A stretch of DNA of 64,000 nt from Xenorhabdus sp. BG5 (GCF_015163665.1 NZ_JADEUG010000003.1:62001-126000), one strand, 5' to 3'; shown: positions 17,887 to 27,961, counted from the stretch's first letter. Made by a program: numbers and translations. Notes: generated by a model from the sequence alone, not told the origin.

Positions 17887-18072
17887 AATTTTGTCCTTAA
17901 TTAAAGTCAAGATATTTTATTTGCTTGTAGAATACATTATTTAATATTGGTGTAATAATGATTGATTTTTTTCTTTGTTGTATATTAAGGTGACAGTAAT
18001 GAATTAGATATAATTATTTTTATATTGGTTATTTTTTTTATCAACCCATATTACGATGGGTTGATATCGTAA

Positions 18073-18852
18073 TTATTTTGTATCTAAAAAGCGATGAATT
18101 GCCCTGAGTACAGCTTCTGGTTTTTCTGCATGCACCCAATGCCCGCATCCTGCTACAACCCATGCTGTTGCTTGTGGAAATTGGCTGATAATATCTTCTC
18201 GATATTCTTCTATAATGTAATCTGAATTTCCACCACGGATAAACAGGGCGGGTTCGTGCCATGCCGGAATAGTTTCCCAACCGATAATCTTTTCGTACTC
18301 TTTTTGCAAAACGGGCAGGTTGAATTTCCATTCCCCTTGATGGAATGATTTCAGTAAAAACGGAATAACGCCCTCTTCCCGAATATCCTGACGCATAATA
18401 TCTGCCGCTGCTTGCCGGGTTTGTACACCGGCTGCCATGACTTTGTTCAGTGCTGTGAAAATGCTGTCATGACGGCGAACCGGATAAGCGACGGGAGCCA
18501 TATCAATCACCACGATTTTTTCAATCCGTTCTGGCGCAATAGCCGTCATGGTCATGGCGATTTTGCCACCCATGGAATGCCCAATAATAATGGCTTTGGG
18601 CATGGTTAGTTCATCAAGTAGTGTCAGGACATCCTGTGCCATATCGTGATAATTCATATTTTCCATACGGGATGAAATACCGTGGTTACGTACATCAATT
18701 TGAATCACCGGATAATGTTGCTGTAGATCTCGCCCCAATACGCCCAAATTGTTTAAATCGCCAAAAAGCCCATGAATCAAGACAATGGGAGTTGAAGATT
18801 GCAGATTTTCTACAGTGTGAAGATGATAATTTAATTGACAATTTGACTTCAT
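18073..18852 (-). CDS. ybfF: Esterase YbfF, alpha/beta hydrolase
   Basis: 259 residues from the ATG at 18852 (MKSNCQLNYH). An upstream ATG at 18885 lies inside a repeat element and is unlikely to be used. HGLFGDLNNLG forms the oxyanion strand, IIGHSMGGKIAM the nucleophile elbow with its Ser, and GCGHWVHAEKP carries the catalytic His. This is the YbfF esterase, which in E. coli hydrolyses short acyl esters including palmitoyl-CoA and malonyl-CoA. It diverges from seqA as in E. coli. The genes expected downstream there (ybfE, fldA, fur) are absent and methyltransferases follow instead. Confidence 0.93.
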   Translation of the reverse strand: MKSNCQLNYHLHTVENLQSSTPIVLIHGLFGDLNNLGVLGRDLQQHYPVIQIDVRNHGISSRMENMNYHDMAQDVLTLLDELTMPKAIIIGHSMGGKIAMTMTAIAPERIEKIVVIDMAPVAYPVRRHDSIFTALNKVMAAGVQTRQAAADIMRQDIREEGVIPFLLKSFHQGEWKFNLPVLQKEYEKIIGWETIPAWHEPALFIRGGNSDYIIEEYREDIISQFPQATAWVVAGCGHWVHAEKPEAVLRAIHRFLDTK

Positions 18853-18868
18853 GATTTGCCTGAATTTA

Positions 18869-18980
18869 ATACCATTTATACGCATTGAACTTCAAGTTGC
18901 AATTTACAACACTATATGAAATGTGATCCCTCCCCGCTTTGCGGGGAGGGATCACATGCATCTTGAAGTTAGATTGGTAT
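18869..18980. repeat. Palindromic intergenic repeat, long copy with core hairpin
   Basis: The element begins ATACCATTTATACGCATTGAACTTCAAG and ends CTTGAAGTTAGATTGGTAT (both in pieces at 18869-18896 and 18962-18980), giving imperfect inverted ends. In the middle, 18922-18956 is a perfect 16-bp inverted repeat (TGTGATCCCTCCCCGC, loop TTT, then its complement). A second copy at 33063 has nearly the same outer parts but lacks the core hairpin. It lies between ybfF and seqA. It looks like a non-autonomous palindromic element of this lineage. Confidence 0.7.
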
Positions 18981-19214
18981 ATATCATGTTTAATATTGAG
19001 ATGCTTAATATCATGATATGTGAGCTGTGACAAACTCAATAGGATGAAATAGTTGTAACTAATTGATTTATTTTAAAGGAAAGTTGCTTTCCTAAAGATT
19101 CTCTATTTTTAAAAGAATCACTTTAAGTTATTGAAAGTTTAATTGTTTTGTTTTGTGGCATTATATCTTATAATCTCAGGATAATTTTTTCATAAAGAAC
19201 AGTACTGGATAGAA
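18981..19214. promoter_or_regulatory. seqA upstream region with candidate promoter and two small hairpins
   Basis: A+T-rich spacer. A perfect -10 hexamer TATAAT lies at 19169-19174, 40 bp before the seqA ATG, but no clear -35 at 16-18 bp can be named. Upstream are two short hairpins: AGGAAA/TTTCCT at 19077-19093 and GATTCT/AGAATC at about 19098-19120. Nothing coding is seen. Confidence 0.45.
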
Positions 19215-19748
19215 ATGAAAACGATAGAAGTTGATGAAGAACTTTACCGCTTTATTGCAAGCCAAACTCTGCATATCGGTGAAAGTGCATCTGATATTTT
19301 ACGGCGCATATTGAAGTTAGACGCCGGGCAGCCAGTACAAATTACAGAGCCTGCCAACGACCCTGCACCCGTTGTTAAAACTCCAGTTACCCGCTCCCGT
19401 GATGCTGTTCGCGTTGTTCGTGAATTATTGCTTTCGGATGAGTATGCTGAAAAGAAAAAATCTGTTGAACGCTTTATGTTGGTTTTGTCTACCCTGTATA
19501 GCCTGAACAGCGAGAATTTTTCTAAAGCAACAGAAACGATGCATGGCCGTACCCGTACTTATTTCGCCGGTGATGAGCACACGTTATTGGCTAGTGGTAA
19601 GCAAACGAAGCCACGTCATGTTCCTGGTACGCCTTTTTGGGTGATCACCAATACCAACACTGACCGTAAACGCAGCATGATCGAACATATCATGCAGGAT
19701 ATGAAGTTTCCGGCAAATTTGATTGAAAAAGTGTGTGGTACTATTTAA
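19215..19748 (+). CDS. seqA: SeqA, negative modulator of replication initiation
   Basis: 177 residues, against 181 in E. coli. The N-terminal oligomerisation domain MKTIEVDEELYRFIASQTLHI is followed by a helix (ASDILRRIL), a short linker, and the C-terminal hemimethylated-GATC-binding domain with RVVRELLLSDEY, GRTRTYF and the TPFWVITNTNTDRK loop. SeqA sequesters newly replicated oriC and organises hemimethylated DNA behind forks. It is followed 81 bp later by pgm, the E. coli order, and the two are probably co-transcribed. Confidence 0.98.
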   Translation: MKTIEVDEELYRFIASQTLHIGESASDILRRILKLDAGQPVQITEPANDPAPVVKTPVTRSRDAVRVVRELLLSDEYAEKKKSVERFMLVLSTLYSLNSENFSKATETMHGRTRTYFAGDEHTLLASGKQTKPRHVPGTPFWVITNTNTDRKRSMIEHIMQDMKFPANLIEKVCGTI

Positions 19749-19829
19749 TTCTACTACTAATACAATCGATTAGTTTATTAGTACTGCGCTGGCGGTAAGC
19801 CAGTGCGGTCTCCCAGGAGAAATAATAAA

Positions 19830-21470
19830 GTGGCCATTCATCCAAGAGCTGGGCAGCTCGCCCAGCAGCATGATTTAATCAATATTGCTCAGCTCACTTC
19901 ACAGTATTACACCTTACAACCCCATTCTGAAAATCCAGCCCATAAGGTCAAGTTTGGTACTTCCGGCCATCGTGGCAGTTCTGGCCGCAATAGTTTTAAC
20001 GAAACACATATTCTGGCTATTTCTCAGGCCATTATAGAAGTGCGTTCGCAACATGGGATTACTGGGCCATGTTATGTGGGTAAAGATACCCATGCGCTTT
20101 CAGAAGCAGCATTTATCTCCGTATTGGAGGTGTTAACGGCGAATGGAGTGGATGTCATTGTGCAGGAAAATAACGGGTTTACACCGACTCCTGCCATTTC
20201 TCATGCCATCTTATGCCATAACCGTCAGGGAAAAAGTTTGGCTGATGGTATCGTGATCACGCCATCTCATAACCCGCCAGAAGACGGTGGTATTAAATAT
20301 AATCCACCTAACGGCGGGCCAGCCGATACTGATTTGACGGCAATTATTGAACAGCGTGCGAATGAATTACTGGCTTCTGGTCTCAATGGGATCAAACGCC
20401 TGCCTTATGAACAGGCATTAAAAAGTGAATATCTGCATCCTCAAGATTTGATCGATCCTTATGTCACTGCTCTGGGTGAAGTTGTAGATATGGTGGCTAT
20501 CCAGCAGGCAGGCTTAAAGATTGGTATTGATCCACTGGGCGGTTCTGGGATTGCCTATTGGCAGCGAATTGGGGAATATTACAATCTCGATCTGACACTG
20601 GTTAATGATAAGGTCGATCAGACATTCCGTTTTATGACACTGGATCATGACGGAGTGATCCGTATGGACTGTTCGTCCCGTTGGGCAATGGCGGGGTTAC
20701 TGGAGCTGCGTGGTAAATTTGATTTAGCCTTTGCCAATGATCCTGACTATGACCGTCATGGGATTATTACGCCGACTGGCTTAATGAATCCTAACCATTA
20801 TTTAGCAACGGCTGTCGATTACCTATTCCGCCATCGCCCACAATGGCCGAAAAATATTGCGGTGGGCAAGACTCTGGTTTCCAGCGCGATGATTGATCGT
20901 GTTGTAACTGATCTGGGGCGTGAATTAGTAGAAGTTCCTGTCGGTTTTAAATGGTTTGTGGATGGATTATATAAAGGCGAATTAGGCTTTGGTGGAGAAG
21001 AAAGTGCCGGGGCATCTTTCCTGCGCTTTGATGGCACTCCGTGGTCAACTGATAAAGATGGCATTATTCTGTGCTTGTTGGCGGCTGAAATGACGGCAAT
21101 TACCGGTGAGAACCCACAGCAACGTTACGACAAACTGGCTGCTAAATTTGGTACACCAAGCTATAGCCGTATTCAGGCTCCGGCGACTCATCAGCAAAAA
21201 GCATTATTGTCCAAATTATCACCGGAAATGGTTAAGGCCGATATATTGGCAGGTGATCCGATTACCGCTCGTTTGACCACCGCATCGGGGAATGGTGCTT
21301 CCATTGGTGGCTTGAAGGTGATGAGTGATAATGGTTGGTTTGCCGCCCGTCCTTCTGGTACGGAAGAGGCCTATAAAATCTATTGCGAAAGCTTCCTTGG
21401 TGTGGAGCATCGTGAAAAAATTGAACAAGAAGCCCTGGAAATCGTCAATCAGGTATTTTCTGCGGGTTAA
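19830..21470 (+). CDS. pgm: Phosphoglucomutase, alpha-D-glucose-1,6-bisphosphate-dependent
   Basis: 546 residues from the GTG at 19830, preceded by AGGAGA; this start gives the family length and an N-terminus (AIHPRAGQ) like E. coli Pgm. It interconverts glucose 1-phosphate and glucose 6-phosphate, feeding UDP-glucose and glycogen pathways. The phosphoserine loop [11 protein letters not shown], the metal-binding loop [11 protein letters not shown] and the C-terminal phosphate-binding [12 protein letters not shown] are all intact. It lies downstream of seqA and ends at a strong terminator. Confidence 0.98.
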   Translation: MAIHPRAGQLAQQHDLINIAQLTSQYYTLQPHSENPAHKVKFGTSGHRGSSGRNSFNETHILAISQAIIEVRSQHGITGPCYVGKDTHALSEAAFISVLEVLTANGVDVIVQENNGFTPTPAISHAILCHNRQGKSLADGIVITPSHNPPEDGGIKYNPPNGGPADTDLTAIIEQRANELLASGLNGIKRLPYEQALKSEYLHPQDLIDPYVTALGEVVDMVAIQQAGLKIGIDPLGGSGIAYWQRIGEYYNLDLTLVNDKVDQTFRFMTLDHDGVIRMDCSSRWAMAGLLELRGKFDLAFANDPDYDRHGIITPTGLMNPNHYLATAVDYLFRHRPQWPKNIAVGKTLVSSAMIDRVVTDLGRELVEVPVGFKWFVDGLYKGELGFGGEESAGASFLRFDGTPWSTDKDGIILCLLAAEMTAITGENPQQRYDKLAAKFGTPSYSRIQAPATHQQKALLSKLSPEMVKADILAGDPITARLTTASGNGASIGGLKVMSDNGWFAARPSGTEEAYKIYCESFLGVEHREKIEQEALEIVNQVFSAG

Positions 21471-21476
21471 AAATAC

Positions 21477-21510
21477 AAGCCGTAGCGATTGCTGCGGCTT
21501 CTTTGTTTTT
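21477..21510 (+). terminator. Rho-independent terminator after pgm
   Basis: The 10-base arms AAGCCGTAGC and GCTGCGGCTT pair (one G-T) around a GATT loop and are followed by CTTTGTTTTT. The hairpin ends against the converging EamA gene's stop region. Confidence 0.85.
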
Positions 21511-21937
21511 ATCCCAAAGCGACCATCAAAGCGCCTAGGGTAATTAGCACGATACCAGCAGAAGTCACCAGAGAAATTTTCTCGCCAAATAGAATTACCG
21601 CCAGAATGACAGCAAATACCACGCTCAATTTATCGACAGGAGCAACTTGGGAAACGTTGCCATGTTTGATCGCCAGAAAATAGAATAGCCAGGAGAGTGC
21701 TCCGGCAATACCACTTAATAGAATAAACAGAAGTGCCTTGCGATTGGCGAGAATTTCGCCGATAAGATTCAATTTTCCCTGTACAACGACAACGCCTACC
21801 AAAAACAGTGCCATAATAACAGCACGAATGGCGGTTGCTGTATTGGCATCCAAATTTTGCAACCCAATTTTTCCAAAGATAGCGACCAGCGCTGCCGTTA
21901 GCGCGGAGAGTAAGGCATAAATCAGCCATGTACTCAT
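21509..21937 (-). CDS. Half-size EamA-family membrane transporter
   Basis: 142 residues from the ATG at 21937, which follows CAGGG; the longer frame begins at TTG. The protein is nearly all membrane: WLIYALLSALTAALVAIFG, AVIMALFLVGVVVV, LLFILLSGIAGALSWLFYFLAI, VVFAVILAVILFG and SAGIVLITLGALM are about five hydrophobic segments. KHGNVSQVAPVDKLSVVF is the conserved EamA signature. Most drug/metabolite transporters have two EamA domains (about 300 residues). This one has a single domain, so it would have to work as a dimer, as in other short members of the family. The substrate is unknown. Confidence 0.85.
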   Translation of the reverse strand: MSTWLIYALLSALTAALVAIFGKIGLQNLDANTATAIRAVIMALFLVGVVVVQGKLNLIGEILANRKALLFILLSGIAGALSWLFYFLAIKHGNVSQVAPVDKLSVVFAVILAVILFGEKISLVTSAGIVLITLGALMVALG

Positions 21938-22254
21938 ATTCAATTAACCCTGTGTTTGATATTAATGTGTTGTATCAGAGGAATGCATCATAGGCTAATT
22001 TTGTTGATCTGAATATGCATAATTCCACTGAAATGCTAAAAATATTTATACGCTTTATTTTTCAAATTGCCGCAACTTTTAATTATGTGAAAGCACAATT
22101 AATTAATATCACAGAAGATAGCTCATCCTTTATCCTACTCCTGATATTTATTAATAAAGGATGAGGTGAACTTATCTAATACAATGTTTAATCATTATTT
22201 TCATTTTTATTAAGAATAGAGTTGATGTGATCTTTCTATTAAAAAGGTTTTGCT
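21938..22254. promoter_or_regulatory. Divergent EamA/pulA spacer with inverted MalT-box-like sites
   Basis: In this 317-bp spacer, CTCATCCTTTAT (22122-22133) and ATAAAGGATGAG (22154-22165) form a perfect 12-bp inverted repeat with a 20-bp spacer. Each arm contains AAGGATGAG, close to the MalT box consensus GGGGATGAGG. Klebsiella pulA is controlled by MalT, so a pair of opposed MalT boxes about 90-130 bp before the pulA ATG is plausible. The rest is A+T-rich with no gene. Confidence 0.5.
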
Positions 22255-25185
22255 ATGAAATCTGTCTTTTGGAGAAAGGTTTATCTTATTGTATTGAGCA
22301 GCCTATTTGTTTTATTACTTTCAAGTTGCGCACAACAGCGTTATATCCCAAATAAAAATCATTCGTTCAAAACCCAGGAGGAACTGATGACATATAGTTT
22401 GAAGCAAATATTCGGCAGTGAACAAATCTATCGTTGTCATTCTGAGCCAGAAATTTCTCAGGCCTCCGCACATTGGGTTGATCGACAAACATTATTATGG
22501 TCAGGTGGAGCAGGCCAGCCTATTGTTCGCCTATATTATAATCACAACAATAAGGTAGAAGCTAATGAGCAAGGTTATTTTACCGATAACTATCTGACGT
22601 TAACACCGACGAACGTAAGCCAAGAGACGGCAAGGAAGTTTCCTCATCTGGCAAAATGGGCGGCGTTCCGTCTACCGGAAGGAACGGATATTGATCTTCT
22701 TCTGACTGGCGATTTGGTGGCTTTGGCTGCTAATGAACAAGGTTTGCTACTATCGGCAACTCAAGTACAAACGGCGGGTGTGTTGGATGAGCGTTTCGCC
22801 GATGCTGCGGATAAACTGGAGTATGGGGCGCAGATAAACGAAAAAGGCGTGATTTTCCGCTTGTGGGCACCGACTGCCCAAGAAGTCAGTCTGATTATTT
22901 ATAATCAAGATAAACAGATTGTCGCTAATCATTTAATGCAGCGCGATGCCGCAAGTGGTTCCTGGTCATGGCAAGGCAACAAGAAATGGATTGGTGCTTA
23001 CTATCGCTATGCTTTAAAGGTCTACCACCCAGATTCCCGCAATGTGGAACGTTATGAAGTGACCGATCCCTATTCTTATAGCCTGTCTACGAATTCGGAA
23101 TATAGCCAGGTCGTTAATTTGGATGATGCATCCCTAAAACCACAAAATTGGGATAACCTGCTGGCTCCCCATCCGCAAAATACACCAGCGGATATTGCCC
23201 GTATGACCATCTATGAAGCGCATATCCGCGATCTTTCCGTTGCAGATAGCACGATACCAACAGTCTGGCGTGGTAAATATCTGGCACTAACCGCCAAGAA
23301 TAGCGATATGTTCAAGCATCTTGAAGCGTTGAGTCAGGCGGGAATGACACATATGGAGTTATTACCGGTGTTTGACATTGCCTCCGTTAATGAATTTAAC
23401 CATCAGGTGGCTGATCTTGATCACTCTTTTAAACGTCTGTGTCAAGTCAATCCAATGGTGAAAAATAGCCGTTTTGCGGGTTATTGTCATAGCTTATTGA
23501 CCATACGGGAGGTTTTGCAGCAATTGCGGCGTGATGACAATATCAATAATCCGCAGGTACAAGAATTAAATACGATGGTGGCAAAGACGGATTCCTATAA
23601 CTGGGGCTACGATCCGTTTCACTATTCAGTACCGGAAGGCTCTTATGCCACTGATCCGGAAGGTTCCGGTCGTATAAAAGAGTTTCGTTCCATGATACAG
23701 GCTATCAAACAGCAATTGGGCATGAATGTGATCATGGATGTTGCCTACAACCATACCGATGCGGCGGGCCCTGCGTCCCGAACGTCGGTATTGGATAAGA
23801 TCGTGCCTTGGTATTACCACCGTTTAGATGAAATAACAGGCAATGTAGAAAATAATACCTGTTGTGCTGACACTGCGCCTGAACATCGTATGTTTGCCAA
23901 ACTGATTGAAGACTCGCTGGTAACCTGGGTTAAAGATTATAAGATAGATGCATTTCGATTCGATTTAATGGGTTATCACCCCAAAGCGCAAATTATATCG
24001 GCAGTGGAAAAAGTACGAGCGATTAACCCATCGATCTACTTTTTTGGAGAGGGCTGGAATTCTGGACAGGATGATCGATTTGAAACCGCATCACAAGTTA
24101 ATCTTAAGGGGAGTGGTATTGGGACTTTCTCTGACCGATTACGAGATGCAGTACGTGGCGGCGGGCCTTTTGATGTTGCCGACAGTATTCGCAATAATCA
24201 GGGAGTAGGCAATGGTGCTGAAATATTGCCGAACGAAATTTCTAGCTTAGATGCAGATAAGGCTCGTCATTTATGGGATCTGGTGCGTCTTGGCATGGCG
24301 GGCAATTTGGCAGAGTTCATCATGATCGATAAAGATGGAGAGGTAAAAACAGGCAGGGAAATTGATTATAAGGGCACCGCTGCGGGTTATGCATTAGATC
24401 CCATTGAAGTGCTGAATTATGTATCTAAGCACGATAATCAAACATTGTGGGACATGATTAGTTATAAAGCAGCCCAAGGGGCAGATTTGATGACGAGAGT
24501 TCGGATGCAGGCGATCTCTCTTGCAACCGTATTCCTTGGGCAAAGCCTGGCTTTTGATCAACAAGGGTCAGAGTTATTGCGTTCAAAATCGTTTACCCGT
24601 GATTCTTATAATGCGGGTGATTGGTTTAATCGTGTTAGTTATGACTATAAAGACAATAATTATGATGTAGGGTTACCTGAACGTAGTAATGACGGCAAAA
24701 ATTATCTACTGATTGATCGGGTGAAAAATCAGGTGGAAAAACCAGGCGAAAATGAATTATTACAGATGATGGCGTTTTATCAGGAACTACTGAGATTACG
24801 TCAATTTTCACCGCTGATGACACTTGGCGACGGTGCGGCTGTCAGACAGCGTGTTGATTTTGTTAATGTTGGTCCTCACCAACAACCTGGTTTACTGGTT
24901 ATGACGATTGATGATGGCAATATGACATCGGGTGATCGTGATTGGCGGTTTGATGGTTTGGTCGTCGTCATTAATGCTGCACCCTGGACTGTGACTGTTA
25001 AAGATCTTAATGTCGAGGGGCTGAGATTAAATGATATTCAACGTGAATTAGGCGAAGCGTCTTTGGCTGCGGGAATACGAATCACAGAAAATGGCGAGAT
25101 AACCATGCCTGCATGGTCAGCAGCCGTGTTGGTTCTGCCACAAGAAGGAATTCGTGGCACAGGTTTGCCTGTTCACAGGAAATAA
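22255..25185 (+). CDS. pulA: Pullulanase-type alpha-1,6-glucosidase, outer-membrane lipoprotein
   Basis: 976 residues. A lipoprotein signal (hydrophobic VYLIVLSSLFVLLL, then LSSC) sets acylated Cys25. An N-terminal starch-binding-like region precedes the CBM48 domain (about 190-300, IFRLWAPTAQEVSLIIYN). The GH13 barrel follows: VIMDVAYNHTD (region I), IDAFRFDLMG with nucleophile Asp570 (region II), YFFGEGWN with acid/base Glu599 (region III) and YVSKHDNQTLWD (region IV). It cleaves alpha-1,6 branch points of pullulan, glycogen or starch outside the cell and would supply maltodextrins. Converging with kdpD, it ends 58 bp from that gene's stop. No type II secretion genes are seen here, so how it reaches the surface is unknown. 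Confidence 0.93.
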   Translation: MKSVFWRKVYLIVLSSLFVLLLSSCAQQRYIPNKNHSFKTQEELMTYSLKQIFGSEQIYRCHSEPEISQASAHWVDRQTLLWSGGAGQPIVRLYYNHNNKVEANEQGYFTDNYLTLTPTNVSQETARKFPHLAKWAAFRLPEGTDIDLLLTGDLVALAANEQGLLLSATQVQTAGVLDERFADAADKLEYGAQINEKGVIFRLWAPTAQEVSLIIYNQDKQIVANHLMQRDAASGSWSWQGNKKWIGAYYRYALKVYHPDSRNVERYEVTDPYSYSLSTNSEYSQVVNLDDASLKPQNWDNLLAPHPQNTPADIARMTIYEAHIRDLSVADSTIPTVWRGKYLALTAKNSDMFKHLEALSQAGMTHMELLPVFDIASVNEFNHQVADLDHSFKRLCQVNPMVKNSRFAGYCHSLLTIREVLQQLRRDDNINNPQVQELNTMVAKTDSYNWGYDPFHYSVPEGSYATDPEGSGRIKEFRSMIQAIKQQLGMNVIMDVAYNHTDAAGPASRTSVLDKIVPWYYHRLDEITGNVENNTCCADTAPEHRMFAKLIEDSLVTWVKDYKIDAFRFDLMGYHPKAQIISAVEKVRAINPSIYFFGEGWNSGQDDRFETASQVNLKGSGIGTFSDRLRDAVRGGGPFDVADSIRNNQGVGNGAEILPNEISSLDADKARHLWDLVRLGMAGNLAEFIMIDKDGEVKTGREIDYKGTAAGYALDPIEVLNYVSKHDNQTLWDMISYKAAQGADLMTRVRMQAISLATVFLGQSLAFDQQGSELLRSKSFTRDSYNAGDWFNRVSYDYKDNNYDVGLPERSNDGKNYLLIDRVKNQVEKPGENELLQMMAFYQELLRLRQFSPLMTLGDGAAVRQRVDFVNVGPHQQPGLLVMTIDDGNMTSGDRDWRFDGLVVVINAAPWTVTVKDLNVEGLRLNDIQRELGEASLAAGIRITENGEITMPAWSAAVLVLPQEGIRGTGLPVHRK

Positions 25186-25243
25186 CGAAATTAAGAAATA
25201 TTTGATTATTCTTAATGCCAGATGGTTAGGGGTTGAAGCGGTT

Positions 25244-27961
25244 TCAGGTTTTTGTCGCTGATGCCCCATGTAAATCTGGTGGGTTTTGCAACGGCAGCAG
25301 AAAATGAAAACTGGTTCCCCCTTTTTTATTATTAGCTGCCCATATCTTCCCACCGTGGATTTCAATAATGGATTGGCAGATCGCCAGACCTAGCCCGACA
25401 CTAGGTATTGCTGATTCTTTACTGGCGCGTGAGAATTTATCAAAAATCAGTTTTTCTTGTTCTGGTGGAATTCCTGTGCCTGCATCCCAGATTTCAATAT
25501 GCACCTGTTTTTGAGCAGTTTTTTCCTCGATTGTGGCTTGTATGCCTAAAGGAGTCTGTTCACTGGTGTATTTAATGGTATTTTCCAGCAGATTGATAAA
25601 AACTCGTTCCAGTAAGGCGGCATCACAATGTAGCAATAAATTGTTGGGTAAAGAAAGTGCTACAGTATAGCGATTGAGGGTATGTTCCAAAGAGCGCAAG
25701 GCACTGCCGACAATTTCTTCCAGTGGACACCATTCAAGGTTAAGCTGAATGCCACCTGATTGCAGTCGTGCCATATCAAGCAGGTTATTGACCAGTCGTG
25801 AAAGGCTGAGAATTTGCTGGCGAATTTGATTAACTTGTTGGGTATGGGGCGAATTTTCTGTCGATAAATCCAACATCAGTATTTCAGCCTGCCCGAATAG
25901 TACAGTCAACGGAGTAAGTAAGTCGTGAGATAGTGCCGCCAGCAATGAATTACGCAGTTGCTCCCGCTCAGTTTCTAACCTGGCAGATTCTGCGCTGCGG
26001 GTCAGGTGCAAGCGTTCCAGCGCATTGGCAATAAGTCCCGTGAAGATTTGTAATAGCCGCTGTTGTTCCGGTACTAGTAACTGGCGCTGGTTAGGGGATT
26101 CAATAGCAAGTATGGCAAAAACCTGTGAGGGCGTAGCGATAGGCAATAATTGATAAGGGACACCCGGTAATGTATCAGTACCCGCTCCGGCAGGTTGTTT
26201 TTTCTCAAAACACCATTTGGCGATTGCTTCATCGACCTGCATCTGACCACCATTAGTGGATTTCACTTGATATAAATGCTGGTTGCCATCTGGCAGCAGC
26301 AGGCCTGTTTTTGCCTGAAAGCTGTTGGATAGAAAGTGATAGCTAATACGCGCTACGTCTTCTTCGTTCAGAGCCTTGCTCAGTGTCCGAGTTATTTCAT
26401 ACAGGTGCCGTGTTCGTTGTTCTCGATAACGGGCTATTCTGGCTTGATAGCGTATACCTGCGGTAAGGTTGCCAACAACTGCCCCGACAATCAGCATTAC
26501 AGTCAGTGTGAGCAGATATTGTATGTTTTTGACTTCCAATGACCAATGTGGCTGGACAAAGAAAAGATCAAAACTGATGACATTGACAAAAGCAGCAAAG
26601 ACCGATGGCCAACGACCATAAAACAGCGCAATAATGACAACACCGAGCAGGTAGAGCGCTACCAGGTTGGCTTTATCAAGGGTCAGCAAGAAAGTTCGGG
26701 AAAAGAGGGTAATGAGAGCACAGAGTGTGATAGCCATCAAAAAGCCCTGAATCGGGACTCGCCATTTATCATTGAATGTTCGGTTATCTTTTGGCTCTTT
26801 GTCTCTGTTTTTTTTATCTTCCAACGCAACGATAATCAAATCCAAATCAGGACCGAGTTTTCCCAGACGCTCTGAAAAGTCACGATACCATTTAAAGCCG
26901 AAGAAATTTACCTGTGAATTGTAATTGCGGCCAATAAGGATTTTACCCAGATTATGTTCTCTGGCGTAGCGCAGGACGGCTTTTTCTTCATCGGAATCAG
27001 AGAGTGTTGCAGTTTCAGCGCCCAGATCTTGTGCCAGCTTTAAGGCTTGCAAAATGGTACGTCGTTTGCCTTCTGGCAATCGATGTAGTTTGGGGGTTTC
27101 AACGTAAACGGCATGCCAGGTACAGTTGAGCTTTGCTGCCAGGCGAGCGGCTTTCCGAATCAGTTTTTCGTTACCGCCATTGTAGCCAATACACAGCAAT
27201 AAATTCTCTTGTGTATGCCATACGGGTTCTTTTCCGCGAGTATCACGAAAAGCACGCATTTGGTCATCTACACGATCTGCCGTGCGACGCAACGCCAATT
27301 CACGCAGGGCAATCAGGTTACCTTTGCGAAAAAAATGTTCAATGGCACGCTCAGCCTGACCTGAAATATAAACCTTGCCGTCATTGAGCCGTTGACGCAA
27401 ATCATCAGGCGGAAGATCGACCAGAACAACATCATCGGCCTGATCAAAGATATGATCAGGAACGGTTTCCCGAACGCGAATACCGGTAATGCCGCCGACA
27501 ACATCATTTAAACTTTCCAAATGTTGCACATTGATGGTAGTCAGTACATCAATGCCAGCTTCCAATAATTCTTCGACATCTTGCCAGCGCTTCGGATGGC
27601 GACAACCTTTAGGGTTACTGAATGCCAGTTCATCCATCAGAATAATGGCAGGATGGCGGGCAAGGGCAGCATCAATATCAAATGCTGCTATCCGGCGTTC
27701 ATTATGGCGGAAATATTTCGCTGGTAATCGGGGTAACCCTTTCAGTAAGGCGGCGGTTTCTGGTCGCTCATGGGTTTCAACAACACCGACAATGACATCT
27801 AACCCCTGCGCCAGTAGCCGTTGAGCTTCTTGCAGCATGGCATACGTTTTGCCGACCCCGGCACAAGCACCGAAAAATATTTTTAGTTTGCCGCGTGGTT
27901 TTTCGTTTACCCGTGTCAGCAATTTATCAGGATCAGGGCGCTGCGGCTCATTGTGTTCCAT
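25244..27961 (-). CDS. kdpD: KdpD, potassium-responsive sensor histidine kinase
   Basis: 905 residues. The N-terminal KdpD domain has the Walker A loop GACAGVGKTYAM (about 32-43) and DELAFSNP. A universal-stress-like domain follows (about 250-370, LLCIGYNG and ILIGRNYNS), then four membrane segments (about 400-500), a GAF-like region, the phosphoacceptor His679 in ALSHDLLTPLTVL, and the ATPase lobe (NLLENTIKYT, DAGTGIP, GLGLAICQS). It phosphorylates KdpE to switch on kdpFABC at low potassium. It overlaps kdpC by 14 bp, so it is translated with the operon. No kdpE follows: only 58 bp separate it from pulA. Confidence 0.97.
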   Translation of the reverse strand: MEHNEPQRPDPDKLLTRVNEKPRGKLKIFFGACAGVGKTYAMLQEAQRLLAQGLDVIVGVVETHERPETAALLKGLPRLPAKYFRHNERRIAAFDIDAALARHPAIILMDELAFSNPKGCRHPKRWQDVEELLEAGIDVLTTINVQHLESLNDVVGGITGIRVRETVPDHIFDQADDVVLVDLPPDDLRQRLNDGKVYISGQAERAIEHFFRKGNLIALRELALRRTADRVDDQMRAFRDTRGKEPVWHTQENLLLCIGYNGGNEKLIRKAARLAAKLNCTWHAVYVETPKLHRLPEGKRRTILQALKLAQDLGAETATLSDSDEEKAVLRYAREHNLGKILIGRNYNSQVNFFGFKWYRDFSERLGKLGPDLDLIIVALEDKKNRDKEPKDNRTFNDKWRVPIQGFLMAITLCALITLFSRTFLLTLDKANLVALYLLGVVIIALFYGRWPSVFAAFVNVISFDLFFVQPHWSLEVKNIQYLLTLTVMLIVGAVVGNLTAGIRYQARIARYREQRTRHLYEITRTLSKALNEEDVARISYHFLSNSFQAKTGLLLPDGNQHLYQVKSTNGGQMQVDEAIAKWCFEKKQPAGAGTDTLPGVPYQLLPIATPSQVFAILAIESPNQRQLLVPEQQRLLQIFTGLIANALERLHLTRSAESARLETEREQLRNSLLAALSHDLLTPLTVLFGQAEILMLDLSTENSPHTQQVNQIRQQILSLSRLVNNLLDMARLQSGGIQLNLEWCPLEEIVGSALRSLEHTLNRYTVALSLPNNLLLHCDAALLERVFINLLENTIKYTSEQTPLGIQATIEEKTAQKQVHIEIWDAGTGIPPEQEKLIFDKFSRASKESAIPSVGLGLAICQSIIEIHGGKIWAANNKKGGTSFHFLLPLQNPPDLHGASATKT

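Noticed and set aside
18040-18065. Perfect ATCAACCCAT/ATGGGTTGAT hairpin past ybfF
   Set aside because: In the ybfF direction it is followed by an A-run rather than a U-run, so I did not call a terminator. It remains an unexplained inverted repeat.
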